Of a stretch of DNA of 64,000 bases, positions 26,601-39,453 are shown in pieces (positions within the stretch are counted from its first letter, which is position 1; every line of letters begins with the position of its first letter). A program made the translations under genes and the position numbers. The stretch covers positions 11,918,208 to 11,982,207 of the forward strand of contig CM060203.1 in assembly GCA_030562195.1 (NCBI GenBank), in the 5' to 3' direction. The stretch comes from Nipponacmea schrenckii. Its lineage: Eukaryota > Mollusca > Gastropoda > Lottiidae. Below the pieces are notes generated by a model, which was not told the origin of the DNA, did no database searches, and worked only from the letters and a program-made list of their open reading frames with translations.

Positions 26601-28915
26601 CGCTAATATTCCCTCTAACTCATTTGAAAACACATTTTATACTGATTGTCCTGTGTACATTGTAATGTCTAACCATTTAAACACTAATGGTTTGGTAAGC
26701 TAGGGATTTAATACATTGCCATTCAATCCATCGGTTTCAATTTCATTGGTATAAATCTCGTAAATTATTATATTTCATATTTCCAGAAAGCATTTTTCAA
26801 TTTGTCTTTGTCAACAAAAACTAAAATGTTTTTGCAATATAATATTTGAAAACGCCATGTACCAATAAATGAAGTTGTAATGTATAAAGTCGATTCTATC
26901 AAAGGCTATGGGGTGTATTCCAACCGATGTTACTAAAGATGTAAATTTGCAACACCCAAATTGTCGAGATAACTAACTAAAATAGACATGGAAAAGAGTA
27001 TATTTGTACATCAATCATTATGGAGAACATTACCTGGAGATAAACGAGAACCTGTGAGCTATAGATTTAAACATCTATAGAGAGTGTAAACTAACGTAAT
27101 GTTTTGTCTTCATTACCCACTGCACGGCGTTGTCCAGTCCGGAGCAGAATGTATATCTTTTATGGCCACTATTAAATGCCAATAAATGATCATTTGAGAT
27201 GATGGTTGACATTTCCTGGTCGACAATATTAATTATTATGACAGGATATGCCATTTAACAAATCCTTTCGGAATTTGTTTCATAGGATGTATAATATGAT
27301 ATCGTAAACTTATCATAATGAAATCCATTAATGTCGTACTGGACGACCAATTCGTCGGCAAAATGAATAGTTTTGGGTTTCGAAAGGCCAAAATAAGAAA
27401 ATTAAAAGAGGGTCAAGCAATCTCATCCTAGTTGAACTTTGATCTGAACTAGTCATTTACGTGGTATGTTTGGATTACTAACTACAAAAGGAACATTTCT
27501 TAAAGGTTGAAAGTAAGACCACTTACTGGAAATATACCAGACCATCTTTTGACTTGCCGTGTGGGGATAATAATATCAGGCATCTGAGTAGTATAGAATT
27601 GAAAATGGGACAGGGACTGACGTGGAAAAGGCCTTTAGTAGGACGAATAAATCAAATATTTGAAAATCAAATAAATTTGAACTTGTTACTTGTACAGAGT
27701 GTATAGTGAGCACCAAATTTCCTCTGTTCAAATTCATTAGATTTTTATCATTTCTTTTTCTTGGCCTCAAATTTAAAAGGAGCGGTTTAAATAATTAGTT
27801 ATAATGGAATGATTTGATAACAGTGTCAATAGATCTGTGAACTCAGATGTTTCAGGTCTGATAAGCTGTTAAAATGAAATTATAAGGCGATGAATATTTG
27901 ACTTAAATTGCTCTAGAGGTTTGTAAATAGTTTAGTTCATATGGCTTAATATTACATGGTAATGGCGAGTCTTTGATTCTGTTTCTTATGAAAGTCGGGT
28001 GACCTCGTTAATGTCATATTTTCTCAGTATTTTCCGCCCTTTAGTCCAAAAGGGAATATGAAAAGGATCAAATAGTTGTCGTATATTCTTGTAAATATTT
28101 TCTGTTAGTATCCGTTAAAAACTAAAAGTAACACAATATTTCCCTTAAAAGAGGTGTTTGGGCATCTTTCACTACGTCGGGGAATAAACTGGTTGTTTAG
28201 TTAAAAGCACTAAATTCGTGAATCAATCTCCCCAATTTCAAGATGTATTTGTTGAATGATTACAACAGTGAGTTTAAACTTATCGAAAACATAGATTTGG
28301 TATGTTTTTGACTGTTCTATATTTTGTATCATTTTAGTCGTGCCATAATGCTTTCGTGTATATGGATTTCTAGTGTCGATTACTCGTGAATTTTGACATT
28401 TTGATTCAAGAAGGATTGTCCGAAATGTAACCAAATTGCAGGCTATAGTCTGGCTGAAATAATTTCTCTTTTAAGTATGCAAATAGGAGACAACATCGTC
28501 TGGACAAAGACAATAATTTGGGTCATTAATGTATTATAGTTATAAAATATATAAAATATAAAAGGTTAATGTAATGATTATTTATATCCACAAGATGATT
28601 ATTTTAGGTAACAGTTTATTGGCAAATGGGCTATATACACACTCAATACTAATATTAATCCATTGTAACTGACGAAGGTCAACGGATCTTCTTTTTATAA
28701 TTAAATCGTTTATAAACTTTATTGTAGCTATAAGTTGGCATTAATGGCCCTTATTTTAACATTATAGTCAACTATGTTGTTGTTAAAATCTGACTTGCAC
28801 GACCACTGTAGGCAAATATGTAATGCTTTCGGTCAGCTTTTAATGTATGGACATGAACAATTGGATAGCACTGATAACGTATTTCCCAGAATTCCTGTTT
28901 ATCCGTGCTTTTGCT
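20620..28915. other. 8.3 kb of AT-rich DNA with no supported feature
   Basis: Open frames here are short and isolated. A possible first exon at 25671-25706 (MDSDNVLIFKSL, then GTAAGT) has no partner and was not called. Confidence 0.4.
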
Positions 28916-29390
28916 ATTACTCAGTCCACCAATTCATTTGGCATCTGTTTCAATGTTAAATCAGGAAATTCAACCTTCCATAACTTTTTCCAGAAATCTC
29001 GTTGAAAACTTTCCTATATGTCACATGAATGCCTGGCCAATACTTGGTTTCAGTACAAAATTTCAATATAGCATGACCATGAAAATTTTGAACTAAATAA
29101 AATGAAAGTAAACCACTACATTTTATCAACATCCGCTTGACTGCATGTCACAGCAAACAAAACCACTATTTTTAGAAATAACCTTCCGCCAATTAAATTT
29201 TTATTATCTCAGAAATTCTGAAAGAAAATGTAATTTCAGACATCAAATTCCAAATCTAGACCAAAAATTAGTTGAAAATGGACATGCAAAAACCCCAAAT
29301 GGAAGGGAGAAAGAGGATTTCTAAAAATAGCTCGGACTAAATTCGTACAATCATTAGCATAAAATGTTTTTGTGGTCTGAGTCCAGATAG
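28916..29390 (+). repeat. Dispersed copy of the 0.7-1.5 kb repeat module
   Basis: Begins near CTCAGTCCACCAATTCATTT and ends near TTTTTGTGGTCTGAGTCC, following 738-1252 throughout with clear similarity. GGACTCA/TGAGTCC-type ends suggest short terminal inverted repeats. Two open frames at its left edge are repeat by-products. Confidence 0.82.
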
Positions 29391-31833
29391 ATGACCGCCC
29401 TTCGACACCAGCAGCTTGTTAAAGTAAATGGCCATGGGTTCTGACCGGGCAAGTCTTTGAAAGTGTTGAGACTTTTTTACTGCGGTTATTCATGTAAATA
29501 CGTATAAGGAATAAATTGGGAAAACATTAATTTATTAACTAACCTTAATAAATTTATTATTTATATTAATTTTTTTGAAATAAAAAGCTACAAAATGTAG
29601 GTGAAGACTATCAACTAAGATCAAATACAGTGAAAAACAATTCGTGTTAATTGGTGAGCTGATGTCATCTCGTCTGAGTGAGAAAGAAATTACACATACA
29701 GTTCTGATATGGGAACACAGATAAAAATGTTACAGTAAATATCACCAATGTACCGAGGAAAACAAAATCAAAAGATCGATCATTGATAAATGACATGTTT
29801 AACACTAAACCATAAAAGCAAACAGCTGAAGCCTTAATTTTTAAAATTATGTTAACATAACTGTCGATCAGTTAGAAACCCAAGAAGTGAACTCAATGAA
29901 TTTACGATTGACAATAATTTGGATATATTGCTGTGGAGACTTGGTTAAAATTGAATGGCGTTGTTGTGACAAATGAACTATTTCTATCTTAATACGAATT
30001 TTCCTCATCAAACATTTTTGATGGTACAGGCGGAAGAACTCGTGCTGATATACAAGTCGTTAAATTGTAATTTTTGATGAATTTACTGATCTTCTCCATT
30101 ATCTTCTGTCTGTTCAAAATGTTTACTGAATCATTTAGTCGAGTGTTTTGTTCTACCCAAGGTGAAGTTTCATCAACAGGCTTGAAAAGAATAATGATAA
30201 ATACAATCATGTTCTGTAAATTGCCATTGGATCCAGTTCCTACATGTCCGCTGAAATCTTGCCTTGATGAAGTCCAGCCTATCTTAACATTAAAGGTTAA
30301 CACATTTTAGCTGAGTGTGTTTAAAAAAGCTGAAATAAGACCATTTAAAAAAAAAATCATGACAAAATTGTTTCAAAAAATTACCAACCAGTTTCAAATT
30401 TATCCTTCATTTTCAAACAGATTGAGGATGTTGTGGACATAAAATTTAAAGATCATTTTAAATATAACTTTCCCAGTACAGAAACGGCTTCATTTAGAGT
30501 CTGTAATGATATGTTTCTAAAGTTGGACAATTAAAACATTGTAAATTAGTGATTAGGATTTTTAGTGTTGATTTTGACACCATTCTTTCTCATACGCTGC
30601 AACATTTCTATTGAAAAAATCTTCTTAAGTTTATCATAAATTGCGTAAATTGTGAAGGTTGAAAACTTCTTAAGAACAATCTTTTATATAATGTATAACA
30701 TACATAGATCGCTTTTAAATAAACTATTTTTGGACTAAAACTTCATAATATTGTGTTTTATGGAATGAAACATTTTAACTTTAATCGATATCTTATCACT
30801 ATTTTATTATGACAATGTGATTTCACTTCGACCAATTTGTTTTGGGTTTTAGATTTTATATATTTTACAAAATGTGAAAATAACGCCACGGAGCAATATA
30901 TTCTACTGGATTGCAGGCCAATGAGTAGGCTAATGTTATTATTATTACCTAGGTTTTGATGGTAAAGATAAGAACCCAATCCTATCTTGTGGTACCATAT
31001 ACCCTACAAACACTGTTGATTTTTCGTCTAAGTAACGGCAAGTAATGGCACCAATGATGTAAGACTCTTCAGTTGCCTTCTCCCTATTTCCGAGACAGAC
31101 TATCTTAATAAATTACTGGTAAAGGCTCGAATTACAAACACATCACATCAATTATATAGTCTCTGATAGTCTTCAATGAACCCTTATAGATTTAAACAGT
31201 GAGTAAAGGTATGCAAATATTTATGATTTACATAATCAAAGATACAAGATTTGGAATTGAATAATATTATCCTACTGTCCTTTTAGTCTAAGATAAATGA
31301 CGTTTGGAAGATATAGAGTCAAAATTTCCATGAACTGGTATGAACAATCTATAATTTACTTAATAATAAGTCAAACTAGACAAATAATTTCAGTAGTTAA
31401 GCTAAACAACAAACATGTTTTTCTTAGTAATAATCATTCTATCTATATTTACCGACTATGATATTCGAGGAGTTAAACTAATATCAGCAAGAAAAGGAAA
31501 CTTATGAGATTACTGCATCATTTAAACTACGGAGAGATGTACAGAAAGTGAAACTGAAATAAATCAATTCTCACGCCCCAAGAGATCCTTAATTCAATAT
31601 AAGGGTTGTATTAATGGCAGTCTGTAATATAACACGTTTATCTGTCCCGTATGGACGAATATCTAATAGCGACAAACTCAATGGATTCCCCCAATTGTAG
31701 TTTTGGCTACATTCGACAAAAAAACTACCATAAATCATAGACAAACACCCACTACAAACCGTGTCCCAAGATAGAATTAAGCATACTCGTAGTACCCGAA
31801 AGCTGGTGTAGCTGGTTGTACACAATAGTAACA
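29391..31833. other. Unassigned AT-rich DNA
   Basis: Overlapping open frames on both strands at 29989-30310 are mutually exclusive and unsupported. Confidence 0.4.
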
Positions 31834-32405
31834 GTTAGTTTTGTTCTAGTTGATTGTTCTCGATAGTTTCAGTAAGTTATGCTCCAGTTGATGATAAAAG
31901 ATAGTCTCAGTAAGTTTTGTTCTAGTTGATCGATAAACGATAGTCTCAGTAAGTTTTGTTCTAGTTGATGATAAACGATAGTCTCAGTAAGTTTTGTTCT
32001 AGTTGATGATAAACGATAGTCTCAGTAAGTTTTGTTCTAGTTGATGGTAAACGATAGTCTCAGTAAGTTTTGCTCTAGTTGATGATAAACGATAGTCTCA
32101 GTAAGTTTTGTTCTAGTTGATGATAAACGATAGTCTCAGTAAGTTTTGTTACTAGTAGTGAGTGATAAACGATAGTCTCAGTAAGTTTTGCTCTAGTTGA
32201 TGATAAACGATAGTCTCAGTAAGTTTTGTTCTAGTTGATGATAAACGATAGTCTCAGTAAGTTTTGTTCTAGTTGATGATAAACGATAGTCTCAGTAAGT
32301 TTTGTTGTAGTTGATGATAAACGATAGTCTCAGTAAGTTTTATTCTAGTTGATGGTAAACAATAGTTTCAATAAGTTTTGTTCTAGCTGATATACACGAT
32401 AACCC
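31834..32405. repeat. 38-bp minisatellite, about 15 copies
   Basis: Unit of 38 bp: TTCTAGTTGATGATAAACGA followed by TAGTCTCAGTAAGTTTTG. Central copies are nearly identical and the edges are diverged. Each copy contains CAGTAAGT and TTTTGTTCTAG. It is adjacent to, and similar in sequence to, the 37-bp array that follows. Confidence 0.95.
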
Positions 32406-32449
32406 TTTAACCTATTCTACTTTTTTTTAAACGAAAATACCATCAGTTT

Positions 32450-33990
32450 TTTCTGACTGGTTGTAAACGATACTTTTAAGCTCGTTGTAAAGGATTATAC
32501 TTTTAGATTTGTTCTAGCTCGTTGTAAATGATAATACTTTCAGTTTTGTTCCAGCTCGTTGTAAATGATAATACTTTCAGTTTTGTTCTAGCTCGTTGTA
32601 AACATTAATAATTTCAGTTTTGTTTTAGCTCGTTGTTAACGATAATACTTTTAGTTTTGTTCTGTCTCGTTGTAAACAATAATACTTTTAGTTTTGTTCT
32701 ATCTCGTTGTAAACAATAATACTTTAGTTTTGTTCTAGCTCGTTGTAAACAATAATACTTTCAGTTTTGTTTTAGCTCGTTGTAAACAATAATACTTCAG
32801 TTTTGTTCTTTGCTCGTTGTAAACGATAATACTTTCATTTTTGTTCTAGCTCACTGTAAACGATAATACTTTCAGTTTTGTTCTAGCTCGTTGTAAACGA
32901 TAATACTTTCAGTTTTGTTCTAGCTCGTTGTAAACGATAATACTTTCAGTTTTGTTCTAGCTCGTTGTAAACGATAATACTTTTAGTTTTGTTCTAGCTC
33001 GTTGTAAACGATAATACTTTCAGTTTTGTTCTAGCTCGTTGTAAACGATAATACTTTCAGTTTTGTTCTAGCTCGTTGTAAACGATAATACTTTCAGTTT
33101 TGTTCTAGCTCGTTGTAAACGATAATACTTTCAGTTTTGTTCTAGCTCGTTGTAAACGATAATACTTTCAGTTTTGTTCTAGCTCTTGTAAACGATAATA
33201 CTTTCAGTTTTGTTCTAGTTCCAGTTGTAAACGATAATACTTTCAGTTTTGTTCTAGCTCGTTGTAAACGATAATGCTTTCAGTTTTGTTCCAGCTCGTT
33301 GTAAATGAGAATACTTTCAGTTTGTTCTAGCTCGTTGTAAACATAATACTTTCAGTTTTGTTTTAGCTCGTTGTAAACGATAATACTTTCAGTTTTGTTC
33401 TAGCTCGTTGTAAACGATAATACTTTCAGTTTTGTTCTAGCTCGTTGTAAACGATAATACTTTCAGTTTTGTTCTAGCTCGTTGTAAACGATAATACTTT
33501 CAGTTTTGTTCTAGCTCGTTGTAAACGATAATACTTTCAGTTTTGTTCTAGCTCGTTGTAAACGATAATACTTTCAGTTTTGTTCTAGCTCGTTGTAAAC
33601 GATAATACTTTCAGTTTTGTTCTAGCTCGTTGTAAACGATAATACTTTCAGTTTTGTTCTAGCTCGTTGTAAACGACAATACTTTCAGTTTTGTTCTAGC
33701 TCGTTATAAACGAGAATACTTTTAGTTTAGTTCTAGCTCGTTGTTTAAACGATAATACTTTCAGTTTTGTTTTAGCTACTTGTAAACGATAATACTTTCA
33801 GTTTTGTTCTAGCTCGTTGTAAACGAGAATACTTTCAGTTTTGTTCTAGCTCGTTGTAAACGATAATACTTTCAGTTTTGTTCTAGCTCGTTGTAAACGA
33901 GAATACTTTCAGTTTTGTTCTAGCTCGTTGTAAAAGATAATACTTTAACGTTTGTTCCAGCTCGTTGTAATCAAGTGTGCGTTGTAAATA
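32450..33990. repeat. 37-bp minisatellite, about 41 copies
   Basis: Unit of 37 bp: TTCTAGCTCGTTGTAAACGA followed by TAATACTTTCAGTTTTG. It shares the frame TTCTAG-TAAACGATA-TCAG-TTTTG with the 38-bp array to its left, so the two come from one ancestral unit. Uniform copies occupy about 32870-33180 and 33370-33690. Confidence 0.96.
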
Positions 33991-34940
33991 ATCAGACATA
34001 ATTCCGTAAGTATTGTTTTATAGTTCATTGTGTACGACAATTCTAGTTGTAGCTGAAGGTCACTGCAATAAAACCTCGGATATTAGTTAATATAGATTGG
34101 TCGTCAGAGAGGAGCAGGAAGCGCCTGGAAAGATTATAATTTATTAAATAACCAAATTTGATTTCAAAATATAAACAACAACAATAAAAAGTTTATAATA
34201 TTCCGAGGACACAATTCCGGTTTTTATTAAGCTTGAAAACACTTCCTCTTCAAAGAATCATTTTGCTTTTAAATAGTTTGAGGATGTGCTTGGAAACTAA
34301 TTTTGAAATTCAATTAAATATAGTTGATCAGATGTGAATGATACTATGTCGTTAAATACAACAGTTTGTCTTCACGAACATACGTACTCAAATAAAAAGC
34401 CAAAGAAAATTGAATTGAGTTGATGCAAGTAGATTTGATCTAAAAGTAAAAACAAATGATAACATCTTTTTGTGTAGTAAAATGTTATATTGTGAATTTC
34501 TATTGGAGAAAAAAGTCATTTTATCACACGATTTACAGTGAGTGTATCAGGAATAACAATATCATTTCAATTCAGAAACAATGTTTTATATCATATCAAA
34601 TAAATACTGTCAGAGTATCACTTCAACGTTTTTACTATGATTATATCGCTTTAAGTAGTTTACTCTGGTTTTACCATTGCAAATAATATAAAATGTTTTA
34701 TCACTTCTAATGATTTAAAATTGCATCACGTCAAATAATTCTAAACGATTAAACGATAATTGTCATTGTTTACGACGCTTGTATCAAAAGAGTTACAATT
34801 GCAATACCGATTGTTTGTAAGTGAATAATACATGTTAATTTATTACAATGGCATTAAATAGTTAAAACAGTTAAATATGTATATGGCACTAATGGGTAAT
34901 TTGATATTCTGCATGATGGTTCAATCTACTACAAATAGAT
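33991..34940. other. Unassigned AT-rich DNA
   Basis: The first 100 bases contain decayed edge copies of the 37-bp repeat; the rest has nothing recognisable. Confidence 0.4.
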
Positions 34941-35160
34941 GTTGAACATGTCGGACGTGAGCTCTAATCTCGATCGGTGTGTGAAAGTCCGATGGCCATC
35001 TTCACTCATAATCCAGTCCACCCAGCTGTAAATGGATACGGATAATCCGGGAAAGATCAATGCCAAGAGGTTTGGCCAAAGACCAGCTGGTAGAAAGGAT
35101 CCCTGTCACTGTTGTTATCCTTGTAAAATATAGTTGTTTCTTTCTTTTTCTTTCTTTCTA
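34941..35160 (+). mobile_element. SINE-like element, fuller copy with possible tRNA-derived head
   Basis: The head GACGTGAGCTCTAATCTCGA resembles a pol III box-B region. It is followed by the body shared with 3498-3655 (CCACCCAGCTGTAAATGGAT, CGGATAATCCGGGAAAGATC) and a TTTCTTTCTTTTTCTTTCTT tail. The CAGCTGTAAATGG core is, from memory, common in SINEs of marine invertebrates. Confidence 0.75.
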
Positions 35161-38105
35161 CTTTTGAATTCTAAAAGCGATAACATTGGCATTTAATACA
35201 TTACCCATCAAACTTTCTGTAGACGTCTTAATAACAATCGGTTGATGAATAATTTGTCGATTATTTTATTAGATTTACTTCAGTAGAAAGTTGTTGATAG
35301 AAGTCAGTTACTGTACATAATTACATATCTTTAGTCAAGTCTCTTCCATCAATTTGATTCGAATGATTGCAGAAATGCAGCTTCAACAAAGGTTTTGTAA
35401 GATTGAATTATTCAGATGCATCATTCATTCTTTATTTTACTCAACAGTGTGTTGGTGAATGCTTTTGTTTTAAATCGACTTGATAACCCTCTGTCTGCCG
35501 TCATTTCATACAAAACTCTGTTATATATATAACAATATATAACGATATATAAATACCAAATGATAAATTGTTTCCTTTGCATAGGGACACTTCAAGGATG
35601 ATAATCTATTTAATATGAATATAAATAAATAATAAGTAATATGGAGAAAGAATGCTGATCATACTATAGCAAATCGATCACAATGTCGCTAGCCTAACTT
35701 GATTTGCTCAGACTTATAAAACTGCGAAGTGGCATGAAACGGTGGTTGCAATTAAAGAGGAATGCTTTGTGCAAATGGCGATAATATAAACTTTCTTCTC
35801 CGTTATTAGACATGTTACGAGATGGAAAAGCAATTCAACTGCGGAAAGGGTAAGTTTGTTAGGATTTTACTTATCATGATTATTATTTGCGTAGAAACCA
35901 ATTTCAGGATTAATATCGCATGGTACGATTACTACAAAAATATATTACTGACAAACGTGAGGAATATATATATACACATGGGTCGTTTATAGAGAATTGA
36001 TCAATTGTGTTGTCATATACGCATTCTAATAAGTCAAATATCCAACAGACCACAATCATGTTATGCCAGATTCAGCTCACCCAACGATATCCTCATAAAT
36101 TATAGTTGCCTCCCTTGGTAATAAGAAATACCGGGGTATATAAAAGATTTGTTTAATGTAAATAACTCACTACAAAAATTGTCATGTTAACAAATAATGA
36201 ACGAATTTATAATTCATTCTTAACTCTTGGGAATTGAAGGAATCAGTTATGAAATATTAATATTGAGAGTTTGTTCCTGTATTTACATTTACAGTAAACT
36301 CAAATTTAATTATTTTTATAATTCCCTAGTTTGGATTAACGGGAATTATACAAGTCTATTTATTTTCCCTTGAATATTAGGTTACCATATTCCAGAACTT
36401 GTATGTAAAATTAATGTTCACGTAAGCCTTTGGGATATTTGTTGCTCCAGAAAAAAAAATCATATTGCTATAAATGTATTATACTTGAAAACTTACTAAC
36501 TACGTTAAAACCTTTTTTCTACCAACGTCGTAGATTAAAGATTAAAAACCTTTTTTGAAAGAAAGTGTGTGTAAGGCTAAAATAGCCTTTCTTGCATTTA
36601 TAAAGATAATAACGTAAAAGGTGCATCAACGAGTATTAATCTCGTCCCATAAGTATTAAATGCATGTACCTATGCATAGTCAGTCATCATTTTTATGCTT
36701 TTTGGATTGACTCACAATGACTCACAAACCTCTTTATTGCAATCGGGTGAAACGGGTTCAATTGTCAACTGCCCGACATGAAAGACAATTTACCACCACA
36801 TTTGAATGGTGGTCTATTTCAAACGAATATTAAAATGCTATTTCGAAATATATGATATTTTAGCTAAGGGAAGATAAGATTTTGTTACAGTTATTGGAAT
36901 ATGGGTAATTAACTTTTAGGATTGGCTTCTCATAAAATATTTATTAATAGTACACTACTGGAATAAATATCGACCTGTAATATATTATTGTAATATGTAT
37001 TTTTGCAGAAATGAATTGAAATAATTTAATGATATTCTGTTCCCTCCTAATTATATTTATATTAAATATATTTTGTTGTCATTTGGGCACACATGTTTTA
37101 AACATAAGTCAGTAGACAGTGAACTTTAGGCACACTTTTCTTTTATGCTCACATTCATTTTGGCAAGGTGTTATTTAATGACTTTAATAAAGCACATATT
37201 CCTCTAAAGGCACTATTTTTATGCCCACTCTTTAGGCTAACATTCGGCGCAAAATCATTCACCGAAATATCCCATCTGACTTAGCGTTTTTCACTCCATT
37301 ACCCATGGGGTGAAACTCGTGCTCACTCTTCAGGCAACAATTGTTCATGGATTTTTTTGATTGTTTGTATGTGTGTTGATATCATTATGAACATGCACAC
37401 TATCAAATTTAGTGATGATCCGATAATTTTCTTCTTAGATATTGCATAAAACTTTGATATCGCAGTTGTTTTCGATATATGCATTTAGCTTGTGAGTTTT
37501 TGCCTTTGACTTCAATATTCATTCAGTGAATGTTTTTTTGAGTTATTGCTCAATTTATTTTTCAAATTCATTGCTGCCAGTGGGCGTATGTTACCTTGCC
37601 TGGCAAGCTATCTTTTGTTAATTACGTGAGTGTTCATTCAAACCTGTATTTCAGAGTAGGTGGTCCTTCCACCAATTGCATGTAAAAATGAATATACATT
37701 TTTCTTTTTCTTAAATGAACAATGTCTTACAACAAGTCTGGATCAATCAGGTTCTTTTTTCTAAAACTTTTGGGTGACATTTAGCCTTCCACCTATATAG
37801 AAACGTAATCGATTTAAATGTATTTTTATTTTGAGAGCTGCAGCAGTGAGGGATAGATTGTTTAATTTTCTGCAAAAAAAATTTTTTTTTTTCAAGATTA
37901 CTTTTTTAAACAACACTTAGCCAAACATGATAAAGATAAAAGAATAAAAACATATTTCATTTGATTTGATGTATATTACCTTTCGTCATGGTATCGTGTT
38001 TATGTGGCAATAAACAAGATTCGTTGTTGTTTACGATGTAATTCTATGATAGAAATCCTACGTACAACACTAAAATTTATGTTTCTTTTTTGTTAACAAA
38101 AACAA
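35161..38105. other. Unassigned AT-rich DNA
   Basis: A short ATG-containing stretch ending at GTAAGT near 35850 could be an exon but has no support. No other structure seen. Confidence 0.4.
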
Positions 38106-38181
38106 TTGATGTATTCAATATTTTGTAATGTAAATCATTCTAGATACTTTGATTGCACTCGGCATCTTAATGTAACCTCAG

Positions 38182-38306
38182 TTCGACGGGTGGTTATCAG
38201 CATCTCATCGGATATGTCGGGGTCCAAACGCTCTGAAAACTTGACCACAGATTCCGACCAATCATTCGACAATCGGATTCCTGAAGTGCACAATTTATCA
38301 GGCTAA
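38182..38306 (+). other. Candidate last coding exon of an unidentified gene
   Basis: Following AATGTAACCTCAG, the frame encodes about 41 residues (RRVVISISSDMSGSKRSENL onward) rich in Ser and Asp, ending in TAA. Base composition is less AT-rich than its surroundings, and the peptide looks like a regulatory C-terminal tail. The pyrimidine tract of the acceptor is weak and no partner exon is proven. The open frame in fact extends upstream to 38106. Confidence 0.3.
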
Positions 38307-39453
38307 AATTTTCATTTTCAGTCATCTGTCAAACTTCCTAGATGCCGCTATATATATGTCGTGTTACTCTTAGATTCTGTCAGTCGCAAGTCGATATTAC
38401 AACTGGAGGTGGCTGCTTGTATTGAGTTATTTTCATTTCTATCTAAGACGTGACGTCACGATGGCACACATTGCATGCATATCAAATCGAAATTGCGTCC
38501 CTCATGAACGAGAGACTATTTCTAATGTTAAATAGAAGCTGAAAAGGATGTGTTTCAGACTGACTTAAATTCAAATGTATAAAAAGATCTAAGCAATCCT
38601 TTTAAGATTGATGACTCGTGACTTTTTGTTGTGTGACTAAATATCCATTGACTGAAATAGAATAACAGATCGATGGTTATAACCAATGCCTTTTAATTGT
38701 TTAAATAACGACTTACGTCTGGGAAGAACCACAGAATGAGAATGATCACGGTATTTGCTATAGTTTGATGTTTAATTTCAGTTCCCCAAAGAAATCTGTA
38801 AATCTGGCCTATGAAATACTCTAAATGAGTCCCAGTATAACTTAGAAAAATGGAACAAAATAACTTTTCACTGGAACAATTTATTTTACTTAATTGAGTT
38901 ATTTGCTATATACAATTTTAACAGCAAACTTTACATGTTAATTGAAAAATTTGTTGTCTGAAAGATTTTATAACAAAGTTTTATTGCTTAGAGATATCGA
39001 CAAATGAGTGTCTGTGTCTCGACAAAGCGATTGAATAAGATTTGATCATCCAATTGTTCCGGTATATTTCACGTTTCGCAAGATTGGTAGAAATGAATGT
39101 CGTTTATTTTTCAGAATTCAGAATAATTGCTTCCAATTGCAGTGACACGTTGTCGTTCTTTACAGGAGGATGAAATACAATCGGTCGCTTGGAATACAGC
39201 GATAACTTGCTTATTGGAGATCTATATAATATGATAATCCGCATGCAGTTCATGTCTGTCTCGTTAACTTACAGCTTTATTACAACTAACTGAAGAAGTT
39301 GATGATCTAACTGCCTCCATTTGATGCACATGTACTTGTGTATTTTAGACGAATTGTATATTGAAGTATTGTTTATTTTCGCTTTTTTTCCCAATTCTTG
39401 TGTATTGGGCCTAATTATTACCCATGTAAAATAAAGAGTTTATTATTATTATT
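38307..39453. other. Unassigned DNA; possible retroelement 3' end at 39361-39450
   Basis: TTGTGTATTGGGCCTAATTA, then AAAATAAAG and an (ATT)n tail just left of the 790-bp element resemble a non-LTR element 3' end. Otherwise nothing is recognised. Confidence 0.35.

Noticed and set aside
30074..30310. Overlapping open frames on opposite strands (29989-30303 minus, 30074-30310 plus)
   Set aside because: They cannot both be coding, neither has a recognisable motif, and no splice context supports either.
31834..33990. The 37/38-bp arrays as a CRISPR-like array
   Set aside because: There are no unique spacers; the whole unit repeats head to tail in an animal genome, so it is a minisatellite.
35810..35852. 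Short ATG stretch ending at a GTAAGT donor
   Set aside because: Too short and without a partner exon or recognisable peptide.
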